NCBI RefSeq assembly: GCF_001028135.1
Contig: NZ_LDNM01000012.1
Location: forward strand, 1 to 64,000
Direction: 5' to 3'
DNA length: 64,000 bases
From: Xenorhabdus griffiniae
GTDB lineage: Bacteria > Pseudomonadota > Gammaproteobacteria > Enterobacterales > Enterobacteriaceae
The notes under the pieces are model-generated. The model worked only from the letters and a program-made list of their open reading frames with translations, was not told the origin of the DNA and searched no databases. The position numbers and the translations under genes are program-made. Positions 1 through 6,722 of this stretch are shown here, in pieces. Numbering within the stretch: the stretch's first letter is position 1; every line of letters begins with the position of its first letter.

Positions 1-707
1 CTCTTTACTCGAAGCAACCTGTTTATTTTTGACTAAAAAACATTCGTGATCTTGCCCTGGGGTTGGTATAGTTGTTTCGATAATTAATATAAGTATATTG
101 TCACATTATTGTGTTAATTCATGGTGTTCTAAATTTAGGACTTGCATTCACATAATTAGCACAGCACTCATGACCTATGTCACAAAAAAGAAAATTATTT
201 AATGCCATTTCATTCAATGCATATTATATTGAAGACGTATATTGACATGTTCTATTATATCAATATCCTCGTTTCTGGTAGTAGACGATTTTAATAATTT
301 ATAGAAGCCACATTGGTCGCAACCATTGTGGTTTCGTTAATTATTATAATAAAAAAAATAATTCATAAAAATAGTTATCCAATTTTCGCATCTGGTTAGA
401 TGTCTTATTTAAATAACCCTATAAAATTACGAGTCACGCTCATGCTCATGCTCATGCTCATGCTCATGCTCATGCTCATGCTCATGCTCATGCTCATGCT
501 CATGCTCATGCTCATGCTCTGAATATGAGATTTGATGTATTGCAATTAGAAAAGGTAATTTAACCAAAGAATTTAGTGTGTTTTTAAAACTTATACCTAA
601 CGGGTTTAACTTAAATGTTAAGTTTACTTTTTTCGTTATTGAATTAATAATGAAAGTAGTTAAATTAGAGCGCATTTAATGTGTTATAAAATGGATTAGA
701 GAAAGCA
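1..707. other. AT-rich leader region with no convincing gene
   Basis: No convincing coding region is seen before the gene that starts at 708. The stretch is very AT-rich. It holds a hairpin at 308-331 (10-bp arms with one mismatch, followed by TTT), which could be the terminator of a gene to the left, and a 13-copy hexanucleotide repeat at 438-515. A minus-strand open frame at 427-675 exists only because the hexamer has no stop in that frame; it shows no ribosome binding site and reads as a Glu-His run. Confidence 0.5.
438..515. repeat. Hexanucleotide tandem repeat (GCTCAT)13
   Basis: Thirteen uninterrupted copies of GCTCAT fill 78 bp, followed by a partial copy. On the minus strand the unit reads GAG-CAT, giving an alternating Glu-His tract in the frame 675 to 427. 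The array lies about 190 bp upstream of the small gene at 708. Perfect microsatellites of this length can change copy number by slipped-strand mispairing; a six-base unit keeps frame but alters spacing. It differs in sequence from the hexamer array at 4352-4436 in the same island. Confidence 0.95.
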
Positions 708-1130
708 ATGAACGACACTGATGAAATCGATAACAGCAAGAAAAATAAAAAATATGCTAATTATTTTATTCCTTACAAAACTACGTATGATTTACGTTTA
801 AGTAAAAGGGAACCAAATTTAATAAACATACTTATGCAGATTCAAGGTTATGAATATGGCTTTTTTACCGTATTAGGTGTCCGCCCATTATCTCAACGAA
901 GTGACAGAAAAAACAGTGCTATCTATGTAGTCAGGTGTCGGTGTGGTAAATATGCCGTCAGGACATTAAAAGCAATCAAAAATCCTGGCAACGTTAATGA
1001 TATGTGTGAACATTGCCACCACCTATTTAATCTCAGGCGTAAAGAAATTTTTCGCACGACAGGAAAAGATGTGGATTTGTCAGAACTAACAGGAATTCAA
1101 GATAAAAACCCTTTAGAAATTAAAGAATAA
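708..1130 (+). CDS. Hypothetical protein with a zinc-ribbon-like Cys cluster
   Basis: A 140-residue protein that I do not recognise. An AGAAAG stretch before the ATG is a plausible ribosome binding site. The N-terminal third is rich in Lys, Asn and Tyr. Around residues 85-105 a CRCG element is followed by CEHCHH, four Cys plus His spaced like a small zinc ribbon, so DNA, RNA or protein binding is possible. The codon use is AT-rich, as in the surrounding island. The next 800 bp have no convincing gene, so it appears to be an isolated cargo gene. The function is unknown; the zinc site is inference from residue spacing. Confidence 0.6.
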   Translation: MNDTDEIDNSKKNKKYANYFIPYKTTYDLRLSKREPNLINILMQIQGYEYGFFTVLGVRPLSQRSDRKNSAIYVVRCRCGKYAVRTLKAIKNPGNVNDMCEHCHHLFNLRRKEIFRTTGKDVDLSELTGIQDKNPLEIKE

Positions 1131-1928
1131 GGAAACAGTGCCGCACCTTGGAATTGAATGTTCGGGGTACACCTTATTCTATACGTGAGAGCAGCCCATA
1201 TACCGTCTCAGTCATTAAACTGCAAGCGGTATTTCTGCATTTAAATATTGTTCCCGATTTCATTACGCCATAAGCCAATCGTAAGAGTTTACGCATCACT
1301 GCACACATTCTGACTTCTCCCCTTTATGGCGTACTGACATCGTATGTCGGTAAACGGTTGGTTTTGCACTGCCACAGTGTCTTTCGTACTCAACACTGCT
1401 ATGAAAGTCAGGAAATTGACGAAGTGACTGGCCAACGCCTGTCCAAACTCAGGAACAACCTTACCCTGATGTGTTTAAGCTGCTTCCTACCTAATTAATA
1501 TATGGTTGGTGAATGGCTATATCTTCCGTGTTCCTTTCACTGTATGTGCACCCTATGCACCGTCACATTTTCACAAAATAAAATTCATTTGTTGTCAATA
1601 TGTTTCTTTTTCTTTATGTGTTGTTGTTCTTTTGTTCATTGAATTGGGGGTTAGTACAAATTAGTGTGGCTACCAATCAATGGTATTGTTGTGCGCATGT
1701 TGCGCAAATGTTTATTTTTAAGTCATTGGCTGATGTGATGGTCGTTATTGGGAAGACGGATCCTGGCAGCATTATTTGTATCCACATATCAATACGTTAT
1801 TTGGTGGGTGAAGTTTGTTTCAAGTCATGATTCAAACATCTAAATATGTTCTTTGGTGTCGTACCAATAATGAGTTTTTATTGAAAATTAAGGTGTTATT
1901 TCTGAAATAGGAAAGGAAGAGAAGGAAG
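1131..1928. other. Gene-poor stretch with a decayed open frame
   Basis: No intact gene is convincing here. At about 1276-1497 a plus-strand frame stays open for about 74 codons without a start codon and ends in TAA; it looks like the tail of a decayed gene (it reads ...LRNNLTLMCLSCFLPN), whose family I cannot name. A further plus-strand open frame at 1600-1830 lacks a ribosome binding site and has no recognisable motif. The stretch sits between the zinc-ribbon-like gene and the oxygenase/aminotransferase gene and probably records earlier insertions or deletions. Confidence 0.4.
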
Positions 1929-3098
1929 ATGAATGCACAAAATCAAATTTTAACATTACCAGAAAATCTTGGAGTGGCGATATTAACTGGAGGAGGACTT
2001 TGGGATGATTGGTTGGATATTAACGCACTGAACAAACTAGTGAATCATCCATTGCTTAATGCAATGCGCGAAGAAAGAATTACATTATCCGGAATGCGTT
2101 ATTTCCTGATCCAGCACTATCACTATTCTTGTCATTTCACCCGTTTTTTATGTGCGTTGATAAACCATCTGGATAACCTCGACGATATTCACTATTTAAT
2201 GGAAAATCTGCTTGAAGAAATGGGCGTCAACGATGACAGAAAAATTACCCATGCTGAGTTATTTCAACGCTCATTAGCGGCAGTAGGTGCTCGCGCTTGC
2301 GCGATTACGGCACTGTCGGAAACCACCTTTTTTGTTTCGTCAGTATTGAATTATTGTCGTTCAGGAGCAGTAGCTGATGGTTTAGCTGCGCTCTGTCTGG
2401 GAGCTGAAACGATTGTTCCTTTGATTTATAAACCCGTACTGCACGCGCTAACTTGTCTCGACATTAAGGAGCAGGGACTAGAGTTTTTCCGGCTGCATAT
2501 TGAAGAGGATGAAGAGCATGCAATCACTATGATGCATATTCTCCGTGAGTTGACTGAAAATAATCCTGAGCTGACGCAGCGTGTTAAGGATGTCGGACGT
2601 AACACGATATTGCTTCGTTGCAAAATGTTTGATGCTGTCTATAAGAATATTCAAGACGAAATTATTTCTGGCTCTGATGACTACTGTGTCTTTGAAAAGT
2701 ATGAGTCAAATGTACGAAGCTATTGTCGAAACTATCCAGCTATTTTTACTAAAGCGAGTAATGCGTTACTTACTGATCATAAAGGAAAACTATGGGTTGA
2801 TTTTCTATCAGGTGCGGGTTCACTGAATTATGGTCACAATAATCCGTTATTAAAAACACAGTTGCTTAATTATCTTGAGCAAGATGGCATAACACATTCT
2901 CTTGATTTATATACCAGCGCGAAACGCGAATTCATAGAAAATTTCAATCAACAAATCTTACAGCCACGCGGATTACGTTATCGTTTCCAGTTTACTGGCC
3001 CAACAGGCACCAACGCGGTGGAAGCAGCGATGAAAATCGCGCGTAAAGCTGCCGTCCAGTGCCTGAGTGACCAGTACCAAAGAGCCATCTTTCAGTAA
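1929..3098 (+). CDS. Heme-oxygenase-like diiron oxygenase fused to a truncated class III aminotransferase
   Basis: The start is well supported by the purine-rich stretch GGAAAGGAAGAGAAGGAAG directly before the ATG. Residues about 1-250 resemble the heme-oxygenase-like diiron oxygenase (HDO; also called iron-containing redox enzyme) fold: candidate metal ligands are the Glu in ENLLEEMG, the His in ITHAELF and the H-x3-D-x2-H element HIEEDEEH. After a short linker, residues about 260-373 match the N-terminus of EctB-type diaminobutyrate aminotransferases, with VDFLSGAGSLNYGHNNP and FTGPTGTNAVEAAMK. The match stops near nucleotide 3050; the last 14 or so codons are antisense to a phage primase, and the PLP-binding lysine region is missing. 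The HDO half could still be active; the transferase half should be dead. HDO enzymes act on amino- or fatty-acid substrates in natural-product pathways, so a lost biosynthetic locus is plausible. The substrate is unknown. Confidence 0.75.
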   Translation: MNAQNQILTLPENLGVAILTGGGLWDDWLDINALNKLVNHPLLNAMREERITLSGMRYFLIQHYHYSCHFTRFLCALINHLDNLDDIHYLMENLLEEMGVNDDRKITHAELFQRSLAAVGARACAITALSETTFFVSSVLNYCRSGAVADGLAALCLGAETIVPLIYKPVLHALTCLDIKEQGLEFFRLHIEEDEEHAITMMHILRELTENNPELTQRVKDVGRNTILLRCKMFDAVYKNIQDEIISGSDDYCVFEKYESNVRSYCRNYPAIFTKASNALLTDHKGKLWVDFLSGAGSLNYGHNNPLLKTQLLNYLEQDGITHSLDLYTSAKREFIENFNQQILQPRGLRYRFQFTGPTGTNAVEAAMKIARKAAVQCLSDQYQRAIFQ

Positions 3099-3536
3099 TT
3101 GCTGATCGGGGCATGGCAGCCCCTTGTTAGTCAGATAGTCGGATTGTCCGAAAGTAGTTTGAGCCACCAGCTTTTTAACTTTTTCGGCTATCAAAGGAGC
3201 CTCTGATTTCAGAGCCTCCTTTCTGGCAGGCTTGGGTTCTGGCAAAGGGAGGGCCAGCGCATCAGAAACAGCCTTTACCGCCTCAATGATCGTTATCCCT
3301 TTAGCCCTCATCAGTAAATCAAAGCCATCACCATGATTCGGGTTATCACACTGGCGACAATGCCAGTCACCGTTCCCGTGGTCATCCATGAAGTGAAAGC
3401 GGTCAGAGCCTCCACATATCGGGCAAGCACCATGCTTACCCTTTGCCGGAACATCTACCCCACAGGCAGACAGCAATCCTTGCCACTGCCCTTGCGCGGC
3501 TGCTTTTACCGTGCGAATATCAATATGGCTTACCAT
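2973..3536 (-). pseudogene. P4-type primase, 3'-truncated
   Basis: The first about 162 residues match the N-terminus of phage P4 alpha-type DNA primases: a zinc ribbon with GACPICGGSDRFHF, then WHCRQC, and a conserved helical segment after GDGFDLLMRAKG. P4 alpha proteins usually exceed 750 residues and add a Toprim primase core and an SF3 helicase. Here homology ends at about nucleotide 3050, where the frame runs antisense through the broken aminotransferase and stops at 2973. The catalytic core is gone, so this is a remnant. It follows the 101-residue phage gene at 3530-3835 with a 7-nt overlap, as in a P4-like early operon. The junction marks a deletion or recombination end of the element. 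Confidence 0.8.
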
Positions 3537-3835
3537 TTTGGGAATCCCTCACGGTGATGGATTTCAAAATCCGCATACTGTGCTGTGTCATTCAGGGCTT
3601 CGGCGATCCTTGGCAGATACATCAGGGCTTCACCGATGCGGCGTAAATCGTCCCTTGCCTGACAATCAGCATAGTTTTCGTTGTCTGCTGACCAGAAAGC
3701 CATTTCCCCCATTGCAGACATCGCCGCCATCACTGCACTGTGTGCACCGTCTGAATGCTTGCGTAAGTCTTTCAGCTCCTTAGTGTCCATAGTGCTAAAG
3801 TTGTTGTGTACCAAGTGGTTATAGATATCAGACAT
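3530..3835 (-). CDS. Small phage-type protein, unknown function
   Basis: A 101-residue acidic, helical protein (MSDIYNHLVHNNFSTMDTKE...) in the early operon of the P4-like element. Its start follows the stop of the DUF4222-like gene by 2 bp and its end overlaps the primase start, so the three are probably translated from one message. I see no signal peptide, membrane segment or catalytic motif. Similar short proteins next to the primase are common in satellite prophages, but I cannot name the family. Confidence 0.65.
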   Translation of the reverse strand: MSDIYNHLVHNNFSTMDTKELKDLRKHSDGAHSAVMAAMSAMGEMAFWSADNENYADCQARDDLRRIGEALMYLPRIAEALNDTAQYADFEIHHREGFPKW

Positions 3836-3837
3836 AA

Positions 3838-4008
3838 TCAGGCTCTCCCTGCGTAGGTGTGTTCTTTAGTGAAACGGCTTAATGGCATGGTGATCGGGCT
3901 TTGATAACCCTCACGGACAAACGTCACGCGGTTAAAGGCGACTGACAACACCTGAACGGTATCCCCGTTCTTATGGGTGTAGTAGTCATGGGGGGAAGGG
4001 TTAGGCAT
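3838..4008 (-). CDS. DUF4222-like phage protein
   Basis: A 56-residue protein, MPNPSPHDYYTHKNGDTV..., too short for many gene callers. It has the look of the DUF4222 family of prophage proteins: a basic N-terminus, a VQVLSVAFNRVTFVREGY core and a conserved IT-MPLSRF end. The ATG overlaps the tail of the Icd-like gene by 8 nt and the stop lies 2 bp before the next gene, which supports a tightly packed operon. The function of the family is unknown. Confidence 0.65.
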   Translation of the reverse strand: MPNPSPHDYYTHKNGDTVQVLSVAFNRVTFVREGYQSPITMPLSRFTKEHTYAGRA

Positions 4009-4249
4009 GGTTCACCCCCTGAACGGTAGACATATCGCTACGGTTGAAAGGGGTATCGATACCGATATCCCATGCTTGACGGGAAACAAATATCAGTGAG
4101 GAAATGCCAGCCAGTAAACGGGCTTCTCCTTCGCTACCTGCCAGTACCGTAATCAGGCGCACAGGGTGAAGATCCACCAGCCGCTGAGTGCCAGATGCAA
4201 TTAGGAATGTAAATTTAAGGCGAGTTTGGTTATGCTGTGGGGTATCCAT
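4001..4249 (-). CDS. Host cell division inhibitor Icd-like protein
   Basis: An 82-residue protein if the ATG at 4249 is used. I chose this start because AAAGGAGG lies about 8 bp upstream; the frame stays open to a GTG at 4348 with no ribosome binding site. The core KFTFLIASGTQRLVDLHPVR followed by an alanine/arginine-rich stretch and an ending near VNHA resembles the Icd-like proteins of P1/P4-type phages, named for inhibition of host division. It heads the leftward early operon of the element. The gene is divergent from the small plus-strand gene at 4451, and most of the space between them is a hexamer repeat. The Icd label is by resemblance; biochemical function is not shown. Confidence 0.6.
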   Translation of the reverse strand: MDTPQHNQTRLKFTFLIASGTQRLVDLHPVRLITVLAGSEGEARLLAGISSLIFVSRQAWDIGIDTPFNRSDMSTVQGVNHA

Positions 4250-4350
4250 AGCGTAAGCCTCCTTTACGTTATTGGTTAGACGCCTCGATAGTGTTAGTAG
4301 CACTTCGGGGCGTTGTTGTTTTACATCTGATACAAATGTGTTGTACACTG

Positions 4351-5274
4351 TCAGACACAGACACAGACACAGACACAGACACAGACACAGACACAGACAC
4401 AGACACAGACACAGACACAGACACAGACACAGACACCTCGAGTATTACATATGTCAAACACAAATTTACCGAGAGGCAATAAACAAATTGCGTTCAGAGT
4501 TGAGCCACAATTGGAACAAGCTATGAGAGAAGCGATGAAGATTGATGGTGATGAATCTATATCTGCATGGATAAAAAGAATTATCCGCAAAGAGTTGCAA
4601 TCTCGCGGTATTGAGCAATAACCAACCAATGGACAATAAGTCCGGTAGTTAACCTCGTCAAAATTATTGACTTGGTTGACTGATCCTCTAAAAGAGGGCA
4701 AGTTAACTGATTGATTTATTTCATGACGCAAATATGCGTGATCCCAAAGGGTAGCATTCGCCGTGCTATCCTTTTCTTTTTGTACCTGACTAACTGTCAG
4801 TCGCAAATTCTGTGAGTAAATATCATTTACGCTCAAAGTTATTTGCGAGTAACTAAGAGTTACGCCCAAAGTCCGATTTTCGGGCATTGGATTTTGCATC
4901 GACGAAATTCGTCGGGACAAATGGTCACCAGTTTGCACACCGATATTATCGGCGCTCAAATTACAAGCAGACTGCAAATATGCCGTCTGCTTACTTTTCA
5001 AGCTATCATTGTAACCCATTGATTTATTCGAGGCCGTCACTTTGACCGCCGGAAACATTCCAGTATTTCCAGTTCCCAAAGTGAGGATGAATGGAAGCAT
5101 CAAAGAGTTACTTGGGTGTGCGAAAATATTCTCATACCCATCGGCTAAAATTTCAGCCGATGATTGAGCGAAACTTTTCGCTGAATGGTACTGAGCAAAA
5201 TATTTTGCCGAGGTCATTGGTTCAGTGACCCCGAAGCCAGCCAGTAGGGAATCATTCACTTGGTAGGTATTCAT
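4351..5274 (-). CDS. Unknown phage-island protein; C-terminal part doubtful
   Basis: The frame starts at an ATG overlapping the stop of the antirepressor gene by one base, which suggests translational coupling and supports the start. It runs 307 residues. The first about 150 residues (MNTYQVNDSLLAGFGVTEPM...) look protein-like and contain AKYFAQ, AKSFAQ and AEILAD elements whose codons coincide with DNA palindromes. The last third is antisense to a terminator, to the small plus-strand gene and to the hexamer repeat, and ends in a Val-Cys run. I do not recognise the family. The real product may be shorter, or the DNA may act mainly as structured RNA. Confidence 0.4.
   Translation of the reverse strand: MNTYQVNDSLLAGFGVTEPMTSAKYFAQYHSAKSFAQSSAEILADGYENIFAHPSNSLMLPFILTLGTGNTGMFPAVKVTASNKSMGYNDSLKSKQTAYLQSACNLSADNIGVQTGDHLSRRISSMQNPMPENRTLGVTLSYSQITLSVNDIYSQNLRLTVSQVQKEKDSTANATLWDHAYLRHEINQSVNLPSFRGSVNQVNNFDEVNYRTYCPLVGYCSIPRDCNSLRIILFIHADIDSSPSIFIASLIACSNCGSTLNAICLLPLGKFVFDICNTRGVCVCVCVCVCVCVCVCVCVCVCVCVCV
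4352..4436. repeat. Hexanucleotide tandem repeat (CAGACA)14 between divergent genes
   Basis: About 14 perfect copies of CAGACA cover 85 bp. They lie between the Icd-like gene (minus, start 4249) and the ribbon-helix-helix-like gene (plus, start 4451) and end only 14 bp before that ATG. No frame on either strand contains a stop, which creates artefactual Val-Cys, Ser-Val, Asp-Thr and His-Arg runs. A repeat in this position could set promoter spacing or leader length for both genes and vary by slippage. Confidence 0.95.
4451..4621 (+). CDS. Small ribbon-helix-helix-like phage protein
   Basis: A 56-residue open frame, MSNTNLPRGNKQIAFRVEPQ..., on the opposite strand to its neighbours. The layout is a short beta strand with alternating residues (KQIAFRVEP), then two predicted helices ending in SAWIKRIIRKELQSRG. 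This fits MetJ/Arc- or CopG-type ribbon-helix-helix proteins such as YlcI/YnfO-like phage proteins. A good Rho-independent terminator follows at 4746-4780, which supports real transcription. No strong ribosome binding site is visible; the upstream DNA is the CAGACA repeat. It may repress the divergent Icd-like operon, which is inference from its fold and position. Confidence 0.6.
   Translation: MSNTNLPRGNKQIAFRVEPQLEQAMREAMKIDGDESISAWIKRIIRKELQSRGIEQ
4657..5230. repeat. Dense run of short perfect hairpins
   Basis: Reading this stretch shows many close inverted repeats with loops of mostly 2-9 bases, about one every 20-50 bp. Examples: 4657-4671, 4685-4697, 4726-4739, 4786-4800, 4816-4830, 4849-4863, 4900-4914, 4940-4952, 4965-4992, 5036-5046, 5113-5140, 5139-5162, 5167-5182, 5195-5208 and 5212-5230. 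Stems are 4-8 bp and differ in sequence from one another, so this is a repeated shape, not a repeated sequence. It overlaps the unknown minus-strand frame. Confidence 0.6.
4746..4780 (+). terminator. Rho-independent terminator
   Basis: An 11-bp stem (AAAGGGTAGCA against TGCTATCCTTT, one G-U pair) with a 7-nt loop is followed by TTCTTTTT on the plus strand. It would end transcripts of the small gene at 4451-4621. It lies inside the minus-strand open frame 4351-5274, a sign that the C-terminal part of that frame may not be coding. Confidence 0.8.
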
Positions 5275-6098
5275 TAATTTGCCTCTACGCGCTGTGCTAG
5301 CCACTTTTGAGACAATCCTGTCAGCTTGTCCTTACGGGCGTGATAATCCATACCTAACTCAATCAGCGTGGTATTGGTCTGTTCCAGATAAGAAAGGTGC
5401 TCAAGCTGTAGCTCACTCATCGCATCACGAGGCTCACCAATAACACCATGCTGTTTCGCCCACTGTTTAGCTGTTAATCCAGCCAGAACAATACGGTTCA
5501 GCATATTTGATTCATTGGTGTAGTGGCGTGGTAGTGTCGTTTTACCTTGCTCTATACGTGCCAGTTCCAATGCTGAACACATGGGCTTAAAGTAGTTCGC
5601 TACTTTTAAACGTGATTTCAGCTCATTTCGTAGCTGTTTGGTTACTGCTGGGGCTACTTTGTGTAACGCTTCCTCACACTTGATAAAATACTGGCGGATT
5701 AAACGGCCTTGTTCGGTACGCTCAACCATGCCAAGTTCTTTGGCCATATTCAGAGATAGGAAATAATCTTTACTGCGTCTGTCACCCCCGCGCTTCGATC
5801 TCCATTGTTCGTTTTCTGCGCTTTGGTTCCCCCGTTTCGGGGAATCAAAGGTGAAAAAATCAACATCCTTAATAAAACTATATTCAGCAATACGCCCATC
5901 AATCCAAGTCGAAAAATCACGACCCACCCCTAATGCCTCATGTAATGATTTCGCACTTACACTATTCACTAATTGCCCGTTAATATTGCTTTGAATAATT
6001 GGCAACATCTCAGCAAAAGATAATTCGTTAATATCGTTCTGGCTGTTTTCAGAGTGAGCAAGTCCCTGACCATTTAAGGCCACCTTTTTAGATGTCAT
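5274..6098 (-). CDS. AntA/AntB antirepressor family protein
   Basis: A 274-residue phage regulator. Residues about 30-130 match the AntA/AntB domain: QLVNSVSAKSLHEALGVGRDF, then FSTWIDGRIAEYSFIKDVDF and the DYFLSLNMAKELGMVERTEQG signature, ending KCEEAL. The C-terminal half (about 150-274) is a helical region rich in Lys and Leu, like the KilA/antirepressor partner domains. Such proteins bind a phage repressor and relieve repression. It follows two AlpA-like genes and is coupled to the next frame by a 1-nt overlap. Its presence points to a control circuit borrowed from temperate phages. Confidence 0.85.
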   Translation of the reverse strand: MTSKKVALNGQGLAHSENSQNDINELSFAEMLPIIQSNINGQLVNSVSAKSLHEALGVGRDFSTWIDGRIAEYSFIKDVDFFTFDSPKRGNQSAENEQWRSKRGGDRRSKDYFLSLNMAKELGMVERTEQGRLIRQYFIKCEEALHKVAPAVTKQLRNELKSRLKVANYFKPMCSALELARIEQGKTTLPRHYTNESNMLNRIVLAGLTAKQWAKQHGVIGEPRDAMSELQLEHLSYLEQTNTTLIELGMDYHARKDKLTGLSQKWLAQRVEAN

Positions 6099-6116
6099 AT
6101 TTTTACCCTGTCTTAA

Positions 6117-6392
6117 TTAATTTGATTTTCGGCTATAGGGATTATTTACATTCTCTACTGTTGGTGGGTTACGTACCCACCATAATATATCGCTTAATAA
6201 CCATGCGCAGGAATTACGCCCAAAATGACAGCGAGGAGGAAATAAACCTAATCCCTCTAATTTATGGCAATGACTGCGAGATATACCGGATATTTTTTCT
6301 CGCTCCCTTTCTCTTATTCGCCTTTCACTTTCACCATAAGCGGAAAGAATATATTTCCGCTGTTCATCGGTAGGTAATATGAATTTTGACAT
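6117..6392 (-). CDS. AlpA-like transcriptional regulator (second copy)
   Basis: A 91-residue protein whose middle (ISRSHCHKLEGLGLFPPRCH...FGRNSCAWLLSDILWW) follows the AlpA pattern of a winged helix-turn-helix: S-R-S at the recognition helix, L...G.FP.....G, then a W-L-x-S-D/E wing. AlpA of P4-like islands activates excision genes. The match is looser than that of its neighbour at 6392-6607. The N-terminus carries a basic run (SERRIREREREK) that is unusual for the family. Start and stop touch its neighbours, so it is part of one operon. Confidence 0.65.
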   Translation of the reverse strand: MSKFILPTDEQRKYILSAYGESERRIREREREKISGISRSHCHKLEGLGLFPPRCHFGRNSCAWLLSDILWWVRNPPTVENVNNPYSRKSN

Positions 6393-6607
6393 TACATCAC
6401 CTCGCTGCGAGATTCAGCGATGCGTTGTGATATCCAGTCATCTATTTCTGACTCAATAAAAGCAACTGAACGAGTACCGATTTTGACTTGTTTAGGGAAT
6501 CGGTTATCTGCAATGAGTTTGTAGATCCATGCCTTGCCGTAACCGGTTCTACGCTGAACTTCGGGTAAGCGGATAAGATTTTCTTTAAGTGGTGTTATTG
6601 CTGGCAT
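6392..6607 (-). CDS. alpA: AlpA family DNA-binding regulator
   Basis: A typical AlpA-size protein of 71 residues: LIRLPEVQRRTGYGKAWIYK is the helix-turn-helix, followed by FPKQVKIGTRSVAFIESEID, the wing, and a DDWISQRI end. Members activate the integrase/excision genes of P4-like and CP4-57-like elements. It is first of the leftward operon (alpA, alpA-like, antirepressor). The ATG has a weak GAGTGC upstream. The symbol is used in the family sense only. Confidence 0.85.
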   Translation of the reverse strand: MPAITPLKENLIRLPEVQRRTGYGKAWIYKLIADNRFPKQVKIGTRSVAFIESEIDDWISQRIAESRSEVM

Positions 6608-6722
6608 ATTGCACTCCTGTTATCGAGTCCTTGATTTACCTTAGTGGACGTTTGTTGATGACAGGGAGAATATACAAAACTTATTTGGCGTTTTTCGTAA
6701 TATTACAAACTCAGATGTAATA

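Noticed and set aside
427-675. 82-residue minus-strand frame with a Glu-His run
   Set aside because: It exists because the GCTCAT repeat has no stop in this frame; no ribosome binding site and no protein-like features outside the repeat.
1600-1830. 76-residue plus-strand frame
   Set aside because: No ribosome binding site, no motif, AT-rich hydrophobic composition typical of chance frames.
4269-4526. Frames with Ser-Val, Asp-Thr and His-Arg runs on both strands
   Set aside because: All are readings of the CAGACA repeat, which lacks stops in every frame.
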